Of a stretch of 64,000 nt of DNA, positions 27,888 through 37,690 are shown piece after piece; the stretch's first letter is position 1; each line of letters starts with the position of its first letter. The notes beneath the pieces were generated by a model. The model had not been told where the DNA came from. It worked only from the letters and a program-made list of their open reading frames with translations, and ran no database searches. The stretch is from assembly GCA_023227965.1 (NCBI GenBank), contig JALOCA010000001.1, forward strand, positions 124,001 to 188,000, read 5' to 3'. The position numbers and the translations under genes were made by a program. This DNA comes from Lentimicrobiaceae bacterium. GTDB taxonomy: Bacteria; Bacteroidota; Bacteroidia; Bacteroidales; JALOCA01.

Positions 27888-28769
27888 ATGAAAAGGATAT
27901 TCTTTACGGTCGGATGCTTATTTATTTTTTTTATATCTGTTCAATGCTTTGCACAAAAGAAGAAAACTCCGGTTAAACCATTGTTTGAAATACCTATAAA
28001 TTATTGTTTATCAAAAGATGAGTATAAATTGTTTTGTGCTTTGAATGATCTGCGTGTAGGTGATTCACAGCCAAAACTGCCTTTATCTTTGCAACTGTGC
28101 TTTGTTGCCCGTACCCATGCCAATGATTTGGCGCTCCATCTTCCGGATGAAGATTTTTGTAATTTGCACAGTTGGTCTGCCTTTGGGGTTTGGAAGAAAT
28201 GTTGTTATAATAAGGATATGAGCAGTATAGCTTGTATGACGGAAAAGCCAAAGGAGTTAACAGGCTACAAAGGGAAAGGGTATGAAATGGTGTATTTTGA
28301 AAATGACTCACTTAATGTAAACTCTATAGTAAGCTTCTGGCAGCAAAATGATTTGGTTACAGATTTTTTTCTGAGCAGGAACAAATGGCAGGGTGCAAAC
28401 TGGAAGACCTTGGGGGTTGGTATTTATAAGGGATATGTTTGTGTATGGATGGGCACCGAGCCAGATCCCTTAGCTCCTCCGGATACTTGTGGCTTAAATC
28501 ATGGTAACAGCTTGCCTATTGCAACGTCTATAGAGACAATGAATTCAATTGTAAAATATTATCTGGTTTACGGTAGTTATAATTCACAAAACGAAGCCAA
28601 AGAAGCTGTTAGTAAATTGCAGAAAGCAGGATACACTAACACAAAAATGATTAAAAACAATGCAAATTACCGGGTTGTTTTAAATGAATTTACTTCTTTG
28701 GAGTCTGCCCTCCAGCAAAAAGAAAGAGTAAAAAAAGTGTACAAACAGGTTTGGCTGCTTAAGCATTAA
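27888..28769 (+). CDS. Exported CAP-domain protein with C-terminal SPOR domain
   Basis: The 293-residue protein has a signal peptide (1-22, ending CFAQ). The CAP/SCP-like domain (about 40-190) has LCFVARTHANDLALH, NLHSWSAFG and a late KTLGVGIYKGYVCVWMG. The SPOR domain (about 218-290) reads YYLVYGSYNSQNEAKEAVSKL, then ANYRVVLNEF. SPOR binds denuded peptidoglycan, typically at division sites. Several cysteines suggest disulfides. It starts 2 bp after the flippase stop, so the two are co-transcribed. The CAP domain's molecular role in bacteria is mostly unknown. Confidence 0.8.
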   Translation: MKRIFFTVGCLFIFFISVQCFAQKKKTPVKPLFEIPINYCLSKDEYKLFCALNDLRVGDSQPKLPLSLQLCFVARTHANDLALHLPDEDFCNLHSWSAFGVWKKCCYNKDMSSIACMTEKPKELTGYKGKGYEMVYFENDSLNVNSIVSFWQQNDLVTDFFLSRNKWQGANWKTLGVGIYKGYVCVWMGTEPDPLAPPDTCGLNHGNSLPIATSIETMNSIVKYYLVYGSYNSQNEAKEAVSKLQKAGYTNTKMIKNNANYRVVLNEFTSLESALQQKERVKKVYKQVWLLKH

Positions 28770-28800
28770 AGTTATTACACCTCAATTTGTTATTTTATAA

Positions 28801-31800
28801 TCAGTGTTTTTGATAGATATTTCCCATATTCCTATAGCCGGATAAATCCCTGTACCAGTCGGGATAAAGCGTACCTCCGCTTTGTGCCCATTCTGCAAAA
28901 TGGTTATAGGCTTGCAGAACAGGAGTTTTTTCAATAGGATAAGCAAAACTTTCATAAATGTTTATAGCCCAGGGCAGGTTAAGTTCGGTTTTATAATAGC
29001 GTCCTTGCAAAGCAATGCTATTGTCATCGAAAGTGCCATAATAAGAAGGGTCAACGAGGCTTGTCGGGGGATAGTCGGGCAAATGCACTTCTCTGCCCCT
29101 GGTTTTGTTAACAATTAAAAAGGGATTGAAGTTGGAAATATTCAGTTGGTTGAAGGAATAGGCATTTGTAGGAAAAGTAATAGTAATATTCAAAGTATCA
29201 GGGGTTACGTAAGTAGCTGTGGGGTCAGTATTAACACCAATACCGGTACCCGGATGCTGCATTTGTTTGTATGCATTGTCATATACTATGATTGTGGGGA
29301 TAGATTGATTTGCTTCTGTTCCATTGTTATTTAGCATAATGTAAGTTTCAGTCAATTCACATCCTGTAACTATTAAATCGGCTTGGTTGAATGATGCATC
29401 GCCAAGTTGAAAGCCGAAACCGTTTTCAAATGAAGCCCCGAAAGCATTGATTACAAAGGTTCCGAATAGCTCTACAACGTTATTATTTCCATTGGTGATA
29501 ACATTAAAACGATAGTCGAGAACGAGGTCGTTAAAATCATAATCACCTTTCCCTGGCCATAAGTCTTCGTAAGCTAATGTTCCATAGCTATATGCAGGAT
29601 AGTAATTGTTAAAAGCCCTTGCCGGATCTGAAGGAAATTCATCATCGTCATCTGCCACACCATCCTGATCATTGTCTGTTCCTGTTCCGGATTGAATATT
29701 GTATATTCCGGAAAAAACATCGCTATCGAGTGCACAGTCTTTATAGACAATGGCTTTCAATACTGTGAAGGTGCTAATAGTAATAGGTTCGGAATAAACT
29801 ATTCCGTTGGATTGACTGGGAGTTGTACCATCAATGGTATATTTTACTATGACATTTTCAGTTGCAGATGTAATGGTAACAAGCTGTGCAGAAGTATAGT
29901 TTCCTGCTACCGGTGAAAACACAGGCGCAGCTACCTGATTTTGTTCGATTGCGTAAGTTGCTGTAACCATAGTGCTATTTGCCATTCCTGCTTTAAATGC
30001 AATGGCTTTCACCGTAGTTGTGTTACTGATAGTAAACGGGGCAGAATAAGTGATACCGTTTGTTTGTGTAGGAGTGCTTCCATCAAGGGTATATTTAATT
30101 GTTGCGTCAGCAGTTTCAGAAATTAAGGTAATGGTTTGTTCGCAACCATACGTGCCTTCAACCGGGGAAAAAACGGGAACAGAAACTTGGCTTAAGTTGA
30201 TAATGTAGCTTCCTGTGGCGATGCCACTGTTAGTCATGCCTGATTTATAGGCTATAGCCTTAATAGTTGTGGAAGAACTGATTTCAAAAGTGCCCGCATA
30301 AATAGTACCGGAAGTTGTTGAGGGATTACTCCCGTCAGTAGTATATCTTATAGTTGCTCCGGTTGTTTCTGTCGAAATTGAAATTGTTTGTGTGCTTGTG
30401 TAAGTTCCGGGTGTTGGTAAAAAAGTAGGTGTAGCTACAGTATTAGTAACGCCACAGTTAAAAACGTATTGAAATTCCTGAAGCGTAAAACTTGCTATTT
30501 GACTATTAGTACCTGCTTTTGCGGATGTTCTCTGTGCTTGTAAAGAACTTAGGGTATAAGTTACGGTAAAAATACCGGCTTGCCCATCTCCTATACCGGA
30601 AGTGTTATCAATTTTAAAACCCTGAAAAGGGTCGCTTCCCAGATTAGGACCCATGTTAATATTTCCATAGCTCATGTTACCGGAAATAATTTGGACGGAA
30701 ACATTTGAGTAGGTATTGGGAATTGCCTCAATGGAGTAATGAGATAATTCCTTGCAAACAGGACCTGGGCAGCCATCATGTTCAACGGTTAACACTATTG
30801 TATAAGTTCCATTTAAATTCTGACTTACAGAGGATATTGTTGTAGAAAACCCTCCTCCATTTGATTTTGTTACTGTACATAAGCCCGATGATTGAATAGT
30901 GTATGTTCCCAAAGAAATTTCACTGTTAAGCATTCCGGTTTTATAAGCAATAGCCTTTAGTGTAGTGGTATTGCTTATATTAACAGGAGAAGAATACACT
31001 GTCCCGTTGGTTGTGCCGGGTGTACTGCCATCGGTAGTATAACGGATGGTAGCTCCGGAAGTTGTTGTAGCAATAATAACATCCTGGGCTGAACTGTAAA
31101 TTCCTTCAGCGGGAGAAAATGAAGGTTGTGCAACCTGCTCCAACTGAATAGTATATGTTCCAGCTGTTATATCACTATTAATCATACCGGTTTTATAGGC
31201 AATGGCTTTTAAGGTTGTGGTTTCTGATATTTCCACAGGAGAAGAATACAGTGTCCCATTCGTTGAACTTGGAGCTGTTCCATTTGTAGTATACCTAATA
31301 GTAGCATCCGTTGTCGTTGAACTAATCGTAACTTGTTGAATGGTGGTGTAAGTACCGGGTTGTGGATTAAAAACAGGTGCTACTGCTTGAAGCAACTGAA
31401 TAGTATAAACTCCCGAAGCAATTTCGCTATTATTCATGTTGTTATGATAAGCAATCGCTTTCAGTGTAGTTGTGGATGAAATCGCAACCGGAGATGTATA
31501 AATAGTACCATTAGTTTGTGATGGAATGCTTCCATCTGTTGTGTATCGTATTGTGGATCCACTGGTTCCACAGGAAATAACTATATTCTGAAAGGTATTG
31601 TAAGTACCGGGTGCGGGATTGAAGGTTGGTGTGGCTACCTGCTCAGTTTGAATAATATACATACCACTCGTAACATCACTGTCCAACATATTGCTTTTAT
31701 ATGCTATTGCTTTAAGTGAAGCAGATGTGCTTATTGTAATTGGTGCTGTATAAATGGCTCCGTTAGTTTGAGTTGGTGTGCTTCCGTCAGTTGTATATCG

Positions 31801-32223
31801 TATGGTTGTTCCAGATGTGTTACTGGTAATTGTAATAGTTTGCGGATTGGTATAAGTTCCTGCAACGGGACTGAAAATGGGTGCATTACATTTTATATAG
31901 TATATACCGGTTGTAACTGTGCTTATATTTCCAGGGTTATTTGTTTTATATACAACTGCTTTTAGTGTAGTACTTTGTGTAATTGATACCGGAGAGGTAT
32001 AAATAGTACCATAGGAAGCTGTAGGCTTAGTGCCATCCGTCGTATATCTTATGGTAGTACTGCCAACGCTGGACGATATTGTTACATTAACTAAACCTGT
32101 ATATGTTCCGGCTGCCGGGCTAAAAGAGGGGGGCGTAAGCGTTGCCATGGCAAAAGTGCTCAAAAAAAACATAAAAACAAATAGCCCTGTTTTTTTAAAG
32201 TAAAACTTATATAAATTTTTCAT
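28801..32223 (-). CDS. LruC-domain surface protein with eight chitobiase-C-like repeats
   Basis: The protein has about 1140 residues. Signal peptide is at 1-27. There are eight tandem modules of about 80 residues of the CHB_HEX_C_1 type (each with a FSPxxGTYT start, TIRYTTDGSxP centre and LKAIAYKxGMxxS end). They are arranged as five, an unrelated insert of about 145 residues, then three. A DNDQDGVADDDDEFP calcium-binding-like linker leads into an LruC domain of about 300 residues (WPGKGDYDFNDLVLDYRF). The frame extends to 32250, but the ATG at 32223 starts the signal. It looks like a secreted adhesin or glycan-binding protein. A small lipoprotein gene lies 7 bp upstream. Confidence 0.85.
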   Translation of the reverse strand: MKNLYKFYFKKTGLFVFMFFLSTFAMATLTPPSFSPAAGTYTGLVNVTISSSVGSTTIRYTTDGTKPTASYGTIYTSPVSITQSTTLKAVVYKTNNPGNISTVTTGIYYIKCNAPIFSPVAGTYTNPQTITITSNTSGTTIRYTTDGSTPTQTNGAIYTAPITISTSASLKAIAYKSNMLDSDVTSGMYIIQTEQVATPTFNPAPGTYNTFQNIVISCGTSGSTIRYTTDGSIPSQTNGTIYTSPVAISSTTTLKAIAYHNNMNNSEIASGVYTIQLLQAVAPVFNPQPGTYTTIQQVTISSTTTDATIRYTTNGTAPSSTNGTLYSSPVEISETTTLKAIAYKTGMINSDITAGTYTIQLEQVAQPSFSPAEGIYSSAQDVIIATTTSGATIRYTTDGSTPGTTNGTVYSSPVNISNTTTLKAIAYKTGMLNSEISLGTYTIQSSGLCTVTKSNGGGFSTTISSVSQNLNGTYTIVLTVEHDGCPGPVCKELSHYSIEAIPNTYSNVSVQIISGNMSYGNINMGPNLGSDPFQGFKIDNTSGIGDGQAGIFTVTYTLSSLQAQRTSAKAGTNSQIASFTLQEFQYVFNCGVTNTVATPTFLPTPGTYTSTQTISISTETTGATIRYTTDGSNPSTTSGTIYAGTFEISSSTTIKAIAYKSGMTNSGIATGSYIINLSQVSVPVFSPVEGTYGCEQTITLISETADATIKYTLDGSTPTQTNGITYSAPFTISNTTTVKAIAFKAGMANSTMVTATYAIEQNQVAAPVFSPVAGNYTSAQLVTITSATENVIVKYTIDGTTPSQSNGIVYSEPITISTFTVLKAIVYKDCALDSDVFSGIYNIQSGTGTDNDQDGVADDDDEFPSDPARAFNNYYPAYSYGTLAYEDLWPGKGDYDFNDLVLDYRFNVITNGNNNVVELFGTFVINAFGASFENGFGFQLGDASFNQADLIVTGCELTETYIMLNNNGTEANQSIPTIIVYDNAYKQMQHPGTGIGVNTDPTATYVTPDTLNITITFPTNAYSFNQLNISNFNPFLIVNKTRGREVHLPDYPPTSLVDPSYYGTFDDNSIALQGRYYKTELNLPWAINIYESFAYPIEKTPVLQAYNHFAEWAQSGGTLYPDWYRDLSGYRNMGNIYQKH

Positions 32224-32230
32224 AAACAAT

Positions 32231-32590
32231 TTATTTAAAATTATAAACAATGTTTGTTTTATCTAAAACACACTCAGTACTTTGCCCATTATACATCAAA
32301 TAAATCATTGATTGATAAGATGGAAGCGAAAGTTTTATAGTGTAAGGTATATTGGCTTTTAAGAATGCTTTATGATAAATTGTTCCATCAGATGAAACAA
32401 TTCTTACCACTTTATTTACTTTTCCGGTAAATGTAAACTGGTAATCTTTTGAAGTTTTCCAATCAAAATTTTTATTGATTTTCAAATCTTCCATTTGAGT
32501 AGGATTGGGAACTATTGCAGGATCATTGTCTTTTTTACATGCCGAAAAAACGACAAACCCTATAACCAAAAATAATAATAGTTTTTTCAT
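32231..32590 (-). CDS. Small lipoprotein, likely partner of the LruC protein
   Basis: The 119-residue lipoprotein has signal MKKLLLFLVIGFVVFSAC (Cys18) and a lysine-rich start after the cysteine (KKDND). The mature part (NFDWKTSKDYQFTFTGKVNKVVRIVSSDG) looks like one beta-sandwich. I do not recognise a named domain. It ends 7 bp before the LruC gene, so the pair is co-transcribed and probably acts together at the cell surface. Confidence 0.75.
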   Translation of the reverse strand: MKKLLLFLVIGFVVFSACKKDNDPAIVPNPTQMEDLKINKNFDWKTSKDYQFTFTGKVNKVVRIVSSDGTIYHKAFLKANIPYTIKLSLPSYQSMIYLMYNGQSTECVLDKTNIVYNFK

Positions 32591-33054
32591 CTTTTACTTA
32601 ATTATGTAAATTTTAGGTAGTATTAATTTTCAATTAATGTGCCAGTTAATTAACTATTTTTAAATATAATATTATCAGGTAGTTAGGATTTTGAAATTTT
32701 AAATGCATAATCCCAAAAAAAATACTTTAGTTTTAAAATGGGACATTTTAAAATTTTAACAACTTAATACAAAGTTACATACTTTATTATATAAATTTTA
32801 ATATAAAATAATAAATAATTAAAAATAATATGTTAATCAACATATTATGTATGCATTATTAATAGTAAATCAAAAAAAATAAAATTTACAATATAAATAT
32901 ATTGATTTGTTTATATAAATATTAAAATAATATTGATTAAAACTATTCCGGGATAAACAATAATACAAAAAGAATGAGTATAAATGTACGTTGACAAGCT
33001 ACTTACTTTATAAAATAGAAAAACATTGTAAATATGTAAATTGCAATGTTTTAG
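32591..33054. other. AT-rich intergenic region without recognised gene
   Basis: This stretch is very AT-rich and has no ORF with coding character. It must hold the promoter of the lipoprotein/LruC operon on the minus strand and the 3' side of tRNA-His. I see no repeat or structured RNA in it. Confidence 0.5.
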
Positions 33055-33129
<75 letters not shown>

Positions 33130-33142
33130 ATGAAAAGGAGTG

Positions 33143-33150
33143 CAAAAATA
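33143..33150 (-). promoter_or_regulatory. Bacteroidota -7 box for tRNA-His
   Basis: The minus strand reads TATTTTTG, matching TAnnTTTG, 14 nt upstream of the tRNA 5' end. I saw no clear -33 element. Confidence 0.4.
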
Positions 33151-33284
33151 GTAATTTTTTCTTTTATTTATAAATTGAAACGGAAATTAATCGATAATTT
33201 TTTCTTTTTTCAATATCTGTGATTGATTGTTTGTACGCAGAATTACCTTAAATTTGCAAAAATGAAAAAATAAAATATATTTAT

Positions 33285-34058
33285 ATGACTGATATAGTTG
33301 ATTTTAAAATTTTTGGTAACGATATGCAAATTGTCGAAATAGAGCTTGATACTAATGAAGGAGTAAGAGCGGAAGTTGGAGCAATGATGTATATGGAAGA
33401 AGGAATTGTAATGCAAACCAGTACTGGTGGGGGATTGTTCAAGGGATTAAAGCGTATGATATCCGGAGATGGTTTTTTTATTTCTTCATTTATATATACA
33501 GGTTATGGTAAAGGACACGTGGCTTTTGGAGCGCCCTATCCCGGGAAAATTATTGTATTAGAATTAGATATGTTAGGCGGAACTTTTCTTTGCCAGAAGG
33601 ATGCATTTTTGTGTGCCGCAAATGGAATTGATATTGATCTAGCTTTTACAAAAAAAATGGGTGCAGGCCTTTTCGGTGGGGAAGGATTTATTTTGCAACG
33701 ATTAAGCGGAACAGGACGTGCATTTATACATGCAGGAGGTACTATTATTAAAAGGGAATTACGTCAGGGTGAAACCCTAAGAGTGGATACCGGTTGCCTT
33801 GTTGCTTTTTCTCCTTCGGTAGATTATGATATCCAGTTTGTTGGAGGTTTTAAAAATGCTATGTTTGGTGGCGAAGGATTATTTCTTGCTCAACTTACAG
33901 GTCCTGGGCTTGTTTATCTTCAAAGCTTGCCTTTCAGTAGGTTAGCCGATAGAATCGTTAATGCTGCCCGCTGGTCGAACAGGGATGAAAAATCGGGTAT
34001 TGCGGGTATAGGCGGAGGGCTCTTAGGTAGTATTTTGGGAGGTGATAAATCGTATTAG
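33285..34058 (+). CDS. AIM24/TIGR00266 family protein
   Basis: The 257-residue cytoplasmic protein is a glycine-rich beta-helix-like fold. It has VRAEVGAMMYMEEGIVMQTST near the N-terminus and repeated FGGEGFILQRLSG and FGGEGLFLAQLTGPG turns, as in the TIGR00266/AIM24 family. It ends in GGGLLGSILGGDKSY. The function in bacteria is not established. It lies 11 bp before an ABC permease gene on the same strand, suggesting co-transcription. Confidence 0.85.
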   Translation: MTDIVDFKIFGNDMQIVEIELDTNEGVRAEVGAMMYMEEGIVMQTSTGGGLFKGLKRMISGDGFFISSFIYTGYGKGHVAFGAPYPGKIIVLELDMLGGTFLCQKDAFLCAANGIDIDLAFTKKMGAGLFGGEGFILQRLSGTGRAFIHAGGTIIKRELRQGETLRVDTGCLVAFSPSVDYDIQFVGGFKNAMFGGEGLFLAQLTGPGLVYLQSLPFSRLADRIVNAARWSNRDEKSGIAGIGGGLLGSILGGDKSY

Positions 34059-34069
34059 ATATTATAATT

Positions 34070-35311
34070 GTGTTTTTTAAGAAAAAATACCAAGCAGGTA
34101 GTTCTTCTCTATCTGCATTAACTTGGCGTAAATTTTGCAGAGACGGACTTGCCCTTATTTCATTGTCTTTAATAACCTTTGCTACTTTTATTGCAGTTAC
34201 AGGATACCTGATAACTCCGGATGCAACGCCATACGCAAATAATCAGATTTTGGAAATTGCTTTACAGAAACCGGGTTTTTCTGTGTTGATGCTTAAAGTA
34301 AGGAAAAAAGAAACTGAGAAAAAAGTAAGTTTTTTTGAAAAAATGATATATGGTAAAAGTAGTGAATATAATTATATTCCAATAAATAGTTATATATTTA
34401 GTGATGATAAAATATATTATACTATTTATTCTGGAAAACATGAAGCTAAAGCCATCATTTCGTATTTGCCATTAAATGAGGTTATTTTTTCTACTTCTGC
34501 AAATGAAACCCTAAAAACAAATAGTAAAAAAATTGTATTTGAAAATACGGGAACGAAAGATAAGAAAGCAGTTAATAAAATTATAGAAACAATAAATAAA
34601 AATAGTTTAGTAAGAAAACATTTTTTACTGGGAACGGATCGTTATGGAAGAGATGTCCTTAGTCAGTTAATGATTGGAACAAGGGTGAGTTTGTCGGTAG
34701 GGTGTATTTCTGTATTAATTTCGCTCGTAATTGGTATTTTCATGGGTTCACTTGCGGGCTTTTTCCGTGGATGGATTGATGATGCCATCATGTGGTTAAT
34801 TAATGTTGTTTGGTCTGTTCCTACTTTATTATTGGTAATTGTAATATCTTTTGCTTTGGGAAAAGGGTTTTGGCAGGTTTTTATTGCCGTGGGATTGACT
34901 ATGTGGGTAGAAGTAGCCAGAGTTACACGCGGACAAATTTTTAGCTTGAGAGAAAAGGACTATGTTGAGGCATGTAAAGCTTTAGGATTTAAAAATAGTA
35001 AAACAATTTTTAAACACATTCTTCCCAATATAATGGGAGTAATTATTGTAATATCTGCTGCAAATTTTTCTTCTGCAATTCTCATTGAAGCAGGATTAAG
35101 CTTTTTGGGAATAGGGGTTCAACCCCCAATGCCTTCATGGGGCACAATGATTAAAGAAAATTATGGATATATTATTTTGGATTATGCCTATTTAGCTATT
35201 ATTCCCGGAATAGCTATTATGTTGATGGTGCTTGCTTTTATGCTTGTTGGAAACGCATTACGTGATGCGTTTGATGTGAAAACGGTTGGCAGAGAAATTA
35301 TCGAAAAATAA
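34070..35311 (+). CDS. DppC/OppC-type ABC transporter permease
   Basis: The 413-residue inner-membrane protein belongs to the peptide/nickel-type permeases. The N-terminal helix is followed by a large periplasmic insert (about 55-180). The transport domain starts at HFLLGTDRYGRDVLSQLMIG and contains the EAA loop YVEACKALGFKNSKTIFKHILPN. It ends with SFLGIGVQPPMPSWG and a final helix. It starts with GTG at 34070. No ATPase, DppB or binding protein is adjacent, so the rest of the transporter must be elsewhere. Its end overlaps the convergent DUF721 gene by 14 bases. Confidence 0.9.
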   Translation: MFFKKKYQAGSSSLSALTWRKFCRDGLALISLSLITFATFIAVTGYLITPDATPYANNQILEIALQKPGFSVLMLKVRKKETEKKVSFFEKMIYGKSSEYNYIPINSYIFSDDKIYYTIYSGKHEAKAIISYLPLNEVIFSTSANETLKTNSKKIVFENTGTKDKKAVNKIIETINKNSLVRKHFLLGTDRYGRDVLSQLMIGTRVSLSVGCISVLISLVIGIFMGSLAGFFRGWIDDAIMWLINVVWSVPTLLLVIVISFALGKGFWQVFIAVGLTMWVEVARVTRGQIFSLREKDYVEACKALGFKNSKTIFKHILPNIMGVIIVISAANFSSAILIEAGLSFLGIGVQPPMPSWGTMIKENYGYIILDYAYLAIIPGIAIMLMVLAFMLVGNALRDAFDVKTVGREIIEK

Positions 35312-35585
35312 TATCTGAAATAATTTCGATCCCAGCTTTTTTATTCAGATTTTTAATTAATTTAGATTTTGCGTAAGAAAGTTCCTCACGAATAGCAGGA
35401 GAGTCAAGTTTTATATATAAAGTTTTATTTTTAATCTTAATATCTGTTGTGTGTTTTGCAATAAGTTTTCCTACAACATTTTCCCAGGAAGCAATAATCC
35501 GCGATTGGTTAATTTTATCATTAAGTTTAAATGCTTTCAGGAAATCCTCAATAGCTTCCCTGAGGGGTTTTTCGTCAGAATACAT
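35298..35585 (-). CDS. DUF721 (DciA-like) protein
   Basis: The 95-residue protein has the DUF721 pattern: LREAIEDFLKAFKLNDKI, IIASWENVVGKLIAKHT and TLYIKLDSPAIREELSYAK. Related DciA proteins load the replicative helicase in bacteria lacking DnaC/DnaI. It is the last gene of the porQ-ispH-recF run, 26 bp after recF, matching the common recF-DUF721 pairing in Bacteroidota. A replication role is inferred from family and neighbour. Confidence 0.85.
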   Translation of the reverse strand: MYSDEKPLREAIEDFLKAFKLNDKINQSRIIASWENVVGKLIAKHTTDIKIKNKTLYIKLDSPAIREELSYAKSKLIKNLNKKAGIEIISDIIFR

Positions 35586-35611
35586 ACGGACTTGCTTTAA
35601 AATTATGTCAA

Positions 35612-36718
35612 CTATTTTTGTGAAACTTTACCGTTTTCAATAAAGAATATTTTATGTTCGATTTCATGTTGAGAAAAAATATTTTCAATACGTTTTAGTT
35701 GCGTATCTGTGATAAATACTTGCCCGAAATTGTCTTCACTTACCAATTTAACAATTTTTTCCACCCTGCTATCATCAAGTTTGTCAAAAATATCATCAAA
35801 TAAAAGCAAAGGTTTAAATCCTTTTTTATTTTTTGTATATTCAAATTGTGCAAGTTTTATTGCAACGACAAAAGTTTTTTGTTGCCCTTGTGAGCCAAAT
35901 TTTTTAACAGGATAACCATTAATGTTGAAAAGCAAATCGTCTTTATGAATCCCTACTGTTGAAAACCGAAAATTTTTATCTTTTTCTAATGCGTTGGTAA
36001 GAAGTTTATTAAAAGAATTATAGTTTAGTTGAGATTCATACACAATGTCAATGCTTTCTTTACTGTTGCTCATTAACTTATAGTAATATGAAAATAGTGG
36101 TATAAATTCTCTAAGAAATACATTTCTTTTTTCATGAATTAAATTACCAAAATGTATTAGTTGTGTATCCCAGATTTCGAGGGCAGAATAATCGAAAATG
36201 TTACGTTCACCAAATTCTTTTAATAAAACATTACGTTGAAACAGGATTCTGTTGTAGTGTATTAGTTCTTCCAGGTAAGTTCTATTAAATTGGGAAATGA
36301 CACTGTCAATTAATTTTCTGCGTATTTCACTACCTTCATTGATTAAATCTCTATCATATGGAGAAATCATAACTAAAGGATAAAGCCCTATATGGTCGGC
36401 AAGTCTTTCATATTCTTTTTGATTAATTTTAAATATTTTTTTTTGATTTTTTTTCTGGATGCAACTGATATTGTCCTGAGTGCCTCCGTTTATAGTGAAA
36501 AATCCATGTAGAGCAAAGAAATCTTCATCATGCCTAATATTCAAATAATCTATTGAATTAAAAAAGCTTTTGCAAAAGGATAAGTAATGAATTGCATCCA
36601 AAAGATTGGTTTTACCTTCACCATTATTTCCAATAAAACAGTTAATTTTATTAGAAAAATTAATTTCTTCTGATGTATAATTTTTAAAATTATGAAGAGT
36701 TAGTTTGTTTAAATACAT
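35612..36718 (-). CDS. recF: DNA replication/repair protein RecF
   Basis: The 368-residue SMC-like ATPase loads RecA at gaps in single-stranded DNA via RecFOR. It has Walker A GNNGEGKTNLLDAI (about 30-43), the signature FGSQGQQKTFVVAIKLAQ and Walker B LLLFDDIFDKLD, all intact. The length is normal. It is 22 bp after ispH and 26 bp before DUF721 in the same direction. The start at 36718 gives the usual MYLNKLTLHNFKNY opening. Confidence 0.95.
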   Translation of the reverse strand: MYLNKLTLHNFKNYTSEEINFSNKINCFIGNNGEGKTNLLDAIHYLSFCKSFFNSIDYLNIRHDEDFFALHGFFTINGGTQDNISCIQKKNQKKIFKINQKEYERLADHIGLYPLVMISPYDRDLINEGSEIRRKLIDSVISQFNRTYLEELIHYNRILFQRNVLLKEFGERNIFDYSALEIWDTQLIHFGNLIHEKRNVFLREFIPLFSYYYKLMSNSKESIDIVYESQLNYNSFNKLLTNALEKDKNFRFSTVGIHKDDLLFNINGYPVKKFGSQGQQKTFVVAIKLAQFEYTKNKKGFKPLLLFDDIFDKLDDSRVEKIVKLVSEDNFGQVFITDTQLKRIENIFSQHEIEHKIFFIENGKVSQK

Positions 36719-36740
36719 TATGTATTATAATATTGAAAAT

Positions 36741-37637
36741 TTATTTTATAGAATCAATTATAATATTATTGATATAATTAGCTACTTGTTCCATCAGCCA
36801 CATTGGAGTAGAAGTGGCTCCGCAAATACCTATAGAATTAGCGTTTTGAAACCAGGAATGTATTATTTCATTTTGTGAAGAAACAAGATAAGTATTAGGA
36901 TTTTCAGCATTGCAAATTTCGAAAAGAAATAATCCGTTGGAGCTTTTTTTATCGCTTACAAAAATTATAACGTCATGATTTGCTGAGAATTTTTTCAAAT
37001 GCGGAGCCCGATTAGCAACTTGTCTGCATATGGTGTCGAATGCTAAAAAAGTACCGTGTTGTGAATAATCAGTATTGTTAACCCTATGGCTGATTCCGGC
37101 AATAAGTTCATTAAACCCTTTAGTACTTTGGGTCGTTTGGGAAAAAAGGCGAATTGGTTTTGAATAATCAATCTTATCTAGGTCGTTAATATTATTAATA
37201 ATTATTGCTTTATTTTGTGTCTGACCGGCTAATCCCCTTACTTCAGCATGTCCTTCTTTGCCATAAATAACTATCTGACCATTAACAAATTTCATTTCTT
37301 CGTAACCCTTTCTTATTCTTGTCTGAAGTTTAAGAACTACGGGGCACGAAGCATCAATTAATTCTATATTATTTTGCAAGGCAATGCGATAGGTTTCCGG
37401 GGGCTCCCCATGTGCACGGATAAGGACTTTACAATTATATAGCTTTTCGAATAATTGATGATCAATAATTTCAAGTCCTTTTTTTTTTAAACGACTAACT
37501 TCTTCTGTGTTATGAACAATATCTCCAAGACAATACAGATGATTGTTTTTTGTAAGCTCGGTTTCAGCTACCTGAATGGCATTAACTACTCCGAAACAAA
37601 AACCTGAATGGGGATCAATCGTTACTTCCAATGCCAA
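36741..37637 (-). CDS. ispH: 4-hydroxy-3-methylbut-2-enyl diphosphate reductase
   Basis: This is the last enzyme of the MEP isoprenoid pathway, a cytosolic iron-sulfur protein of 298 residues. The three cluster cysteines are seen in SGFCFGVVNAI, DASCPVVLKLQ and GICGATSTPMWLMEQV. Substrate-binding RAHGEPPET and FSQTTQSTKGFNEL are also present. It lies in a same-strand run between porQ (53-bp gap) and recF (22-bp gap). The window holds no other MEP gene. Confidence 0.95.
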   Translation of the reverse strand: MALEVTIDPHSGFCFGVVNAIQVAETELTKNNHLYCLGDIVHNTEEVSRLKKKGLEIIDHQLFEKLYNCKVLIRAHGEPPETYRIALQNNIELIDASCPVVLKLQTRIRKGYEEMKFVNGQIVIYGKEGHAEVRGLAGQTQNKAIIINNINDLDKIDYSKPIRLFSQTTQSTKGFNELIAGISHRVNNTDYSQHGTFLAFDTICRQVANRAPHLKKFSANHDVIIFVSDKKSSNGLFLFEICNAENPNTYLVSSQNEIIHSWFQNANSIGICGATSTPMWLMEQVANYINNIIIDSIK

Positions 37638-37690
37638 AAAAATTACAGGCAGTAAAAATAACTAAAATTCACGAAAGGATCAGAAATAGT

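Noticed and set aside
29692..31965. Several plus-strand ORFs of 60-75 codons and a regular repeat pattern that could suggest a CRISPR array
   Set aside because: They are shadows of the LruC gene. The periodicity is that of about 80-residue protein repeats, with no short exact repeats and unique spacers.
33515..33535. CACGTG near parS-like sequence
   Set aside because: It lies within the AIM24 coding region and lacks the flanking TGTTtC/GAAACA parts of parS; it is not near parAB.
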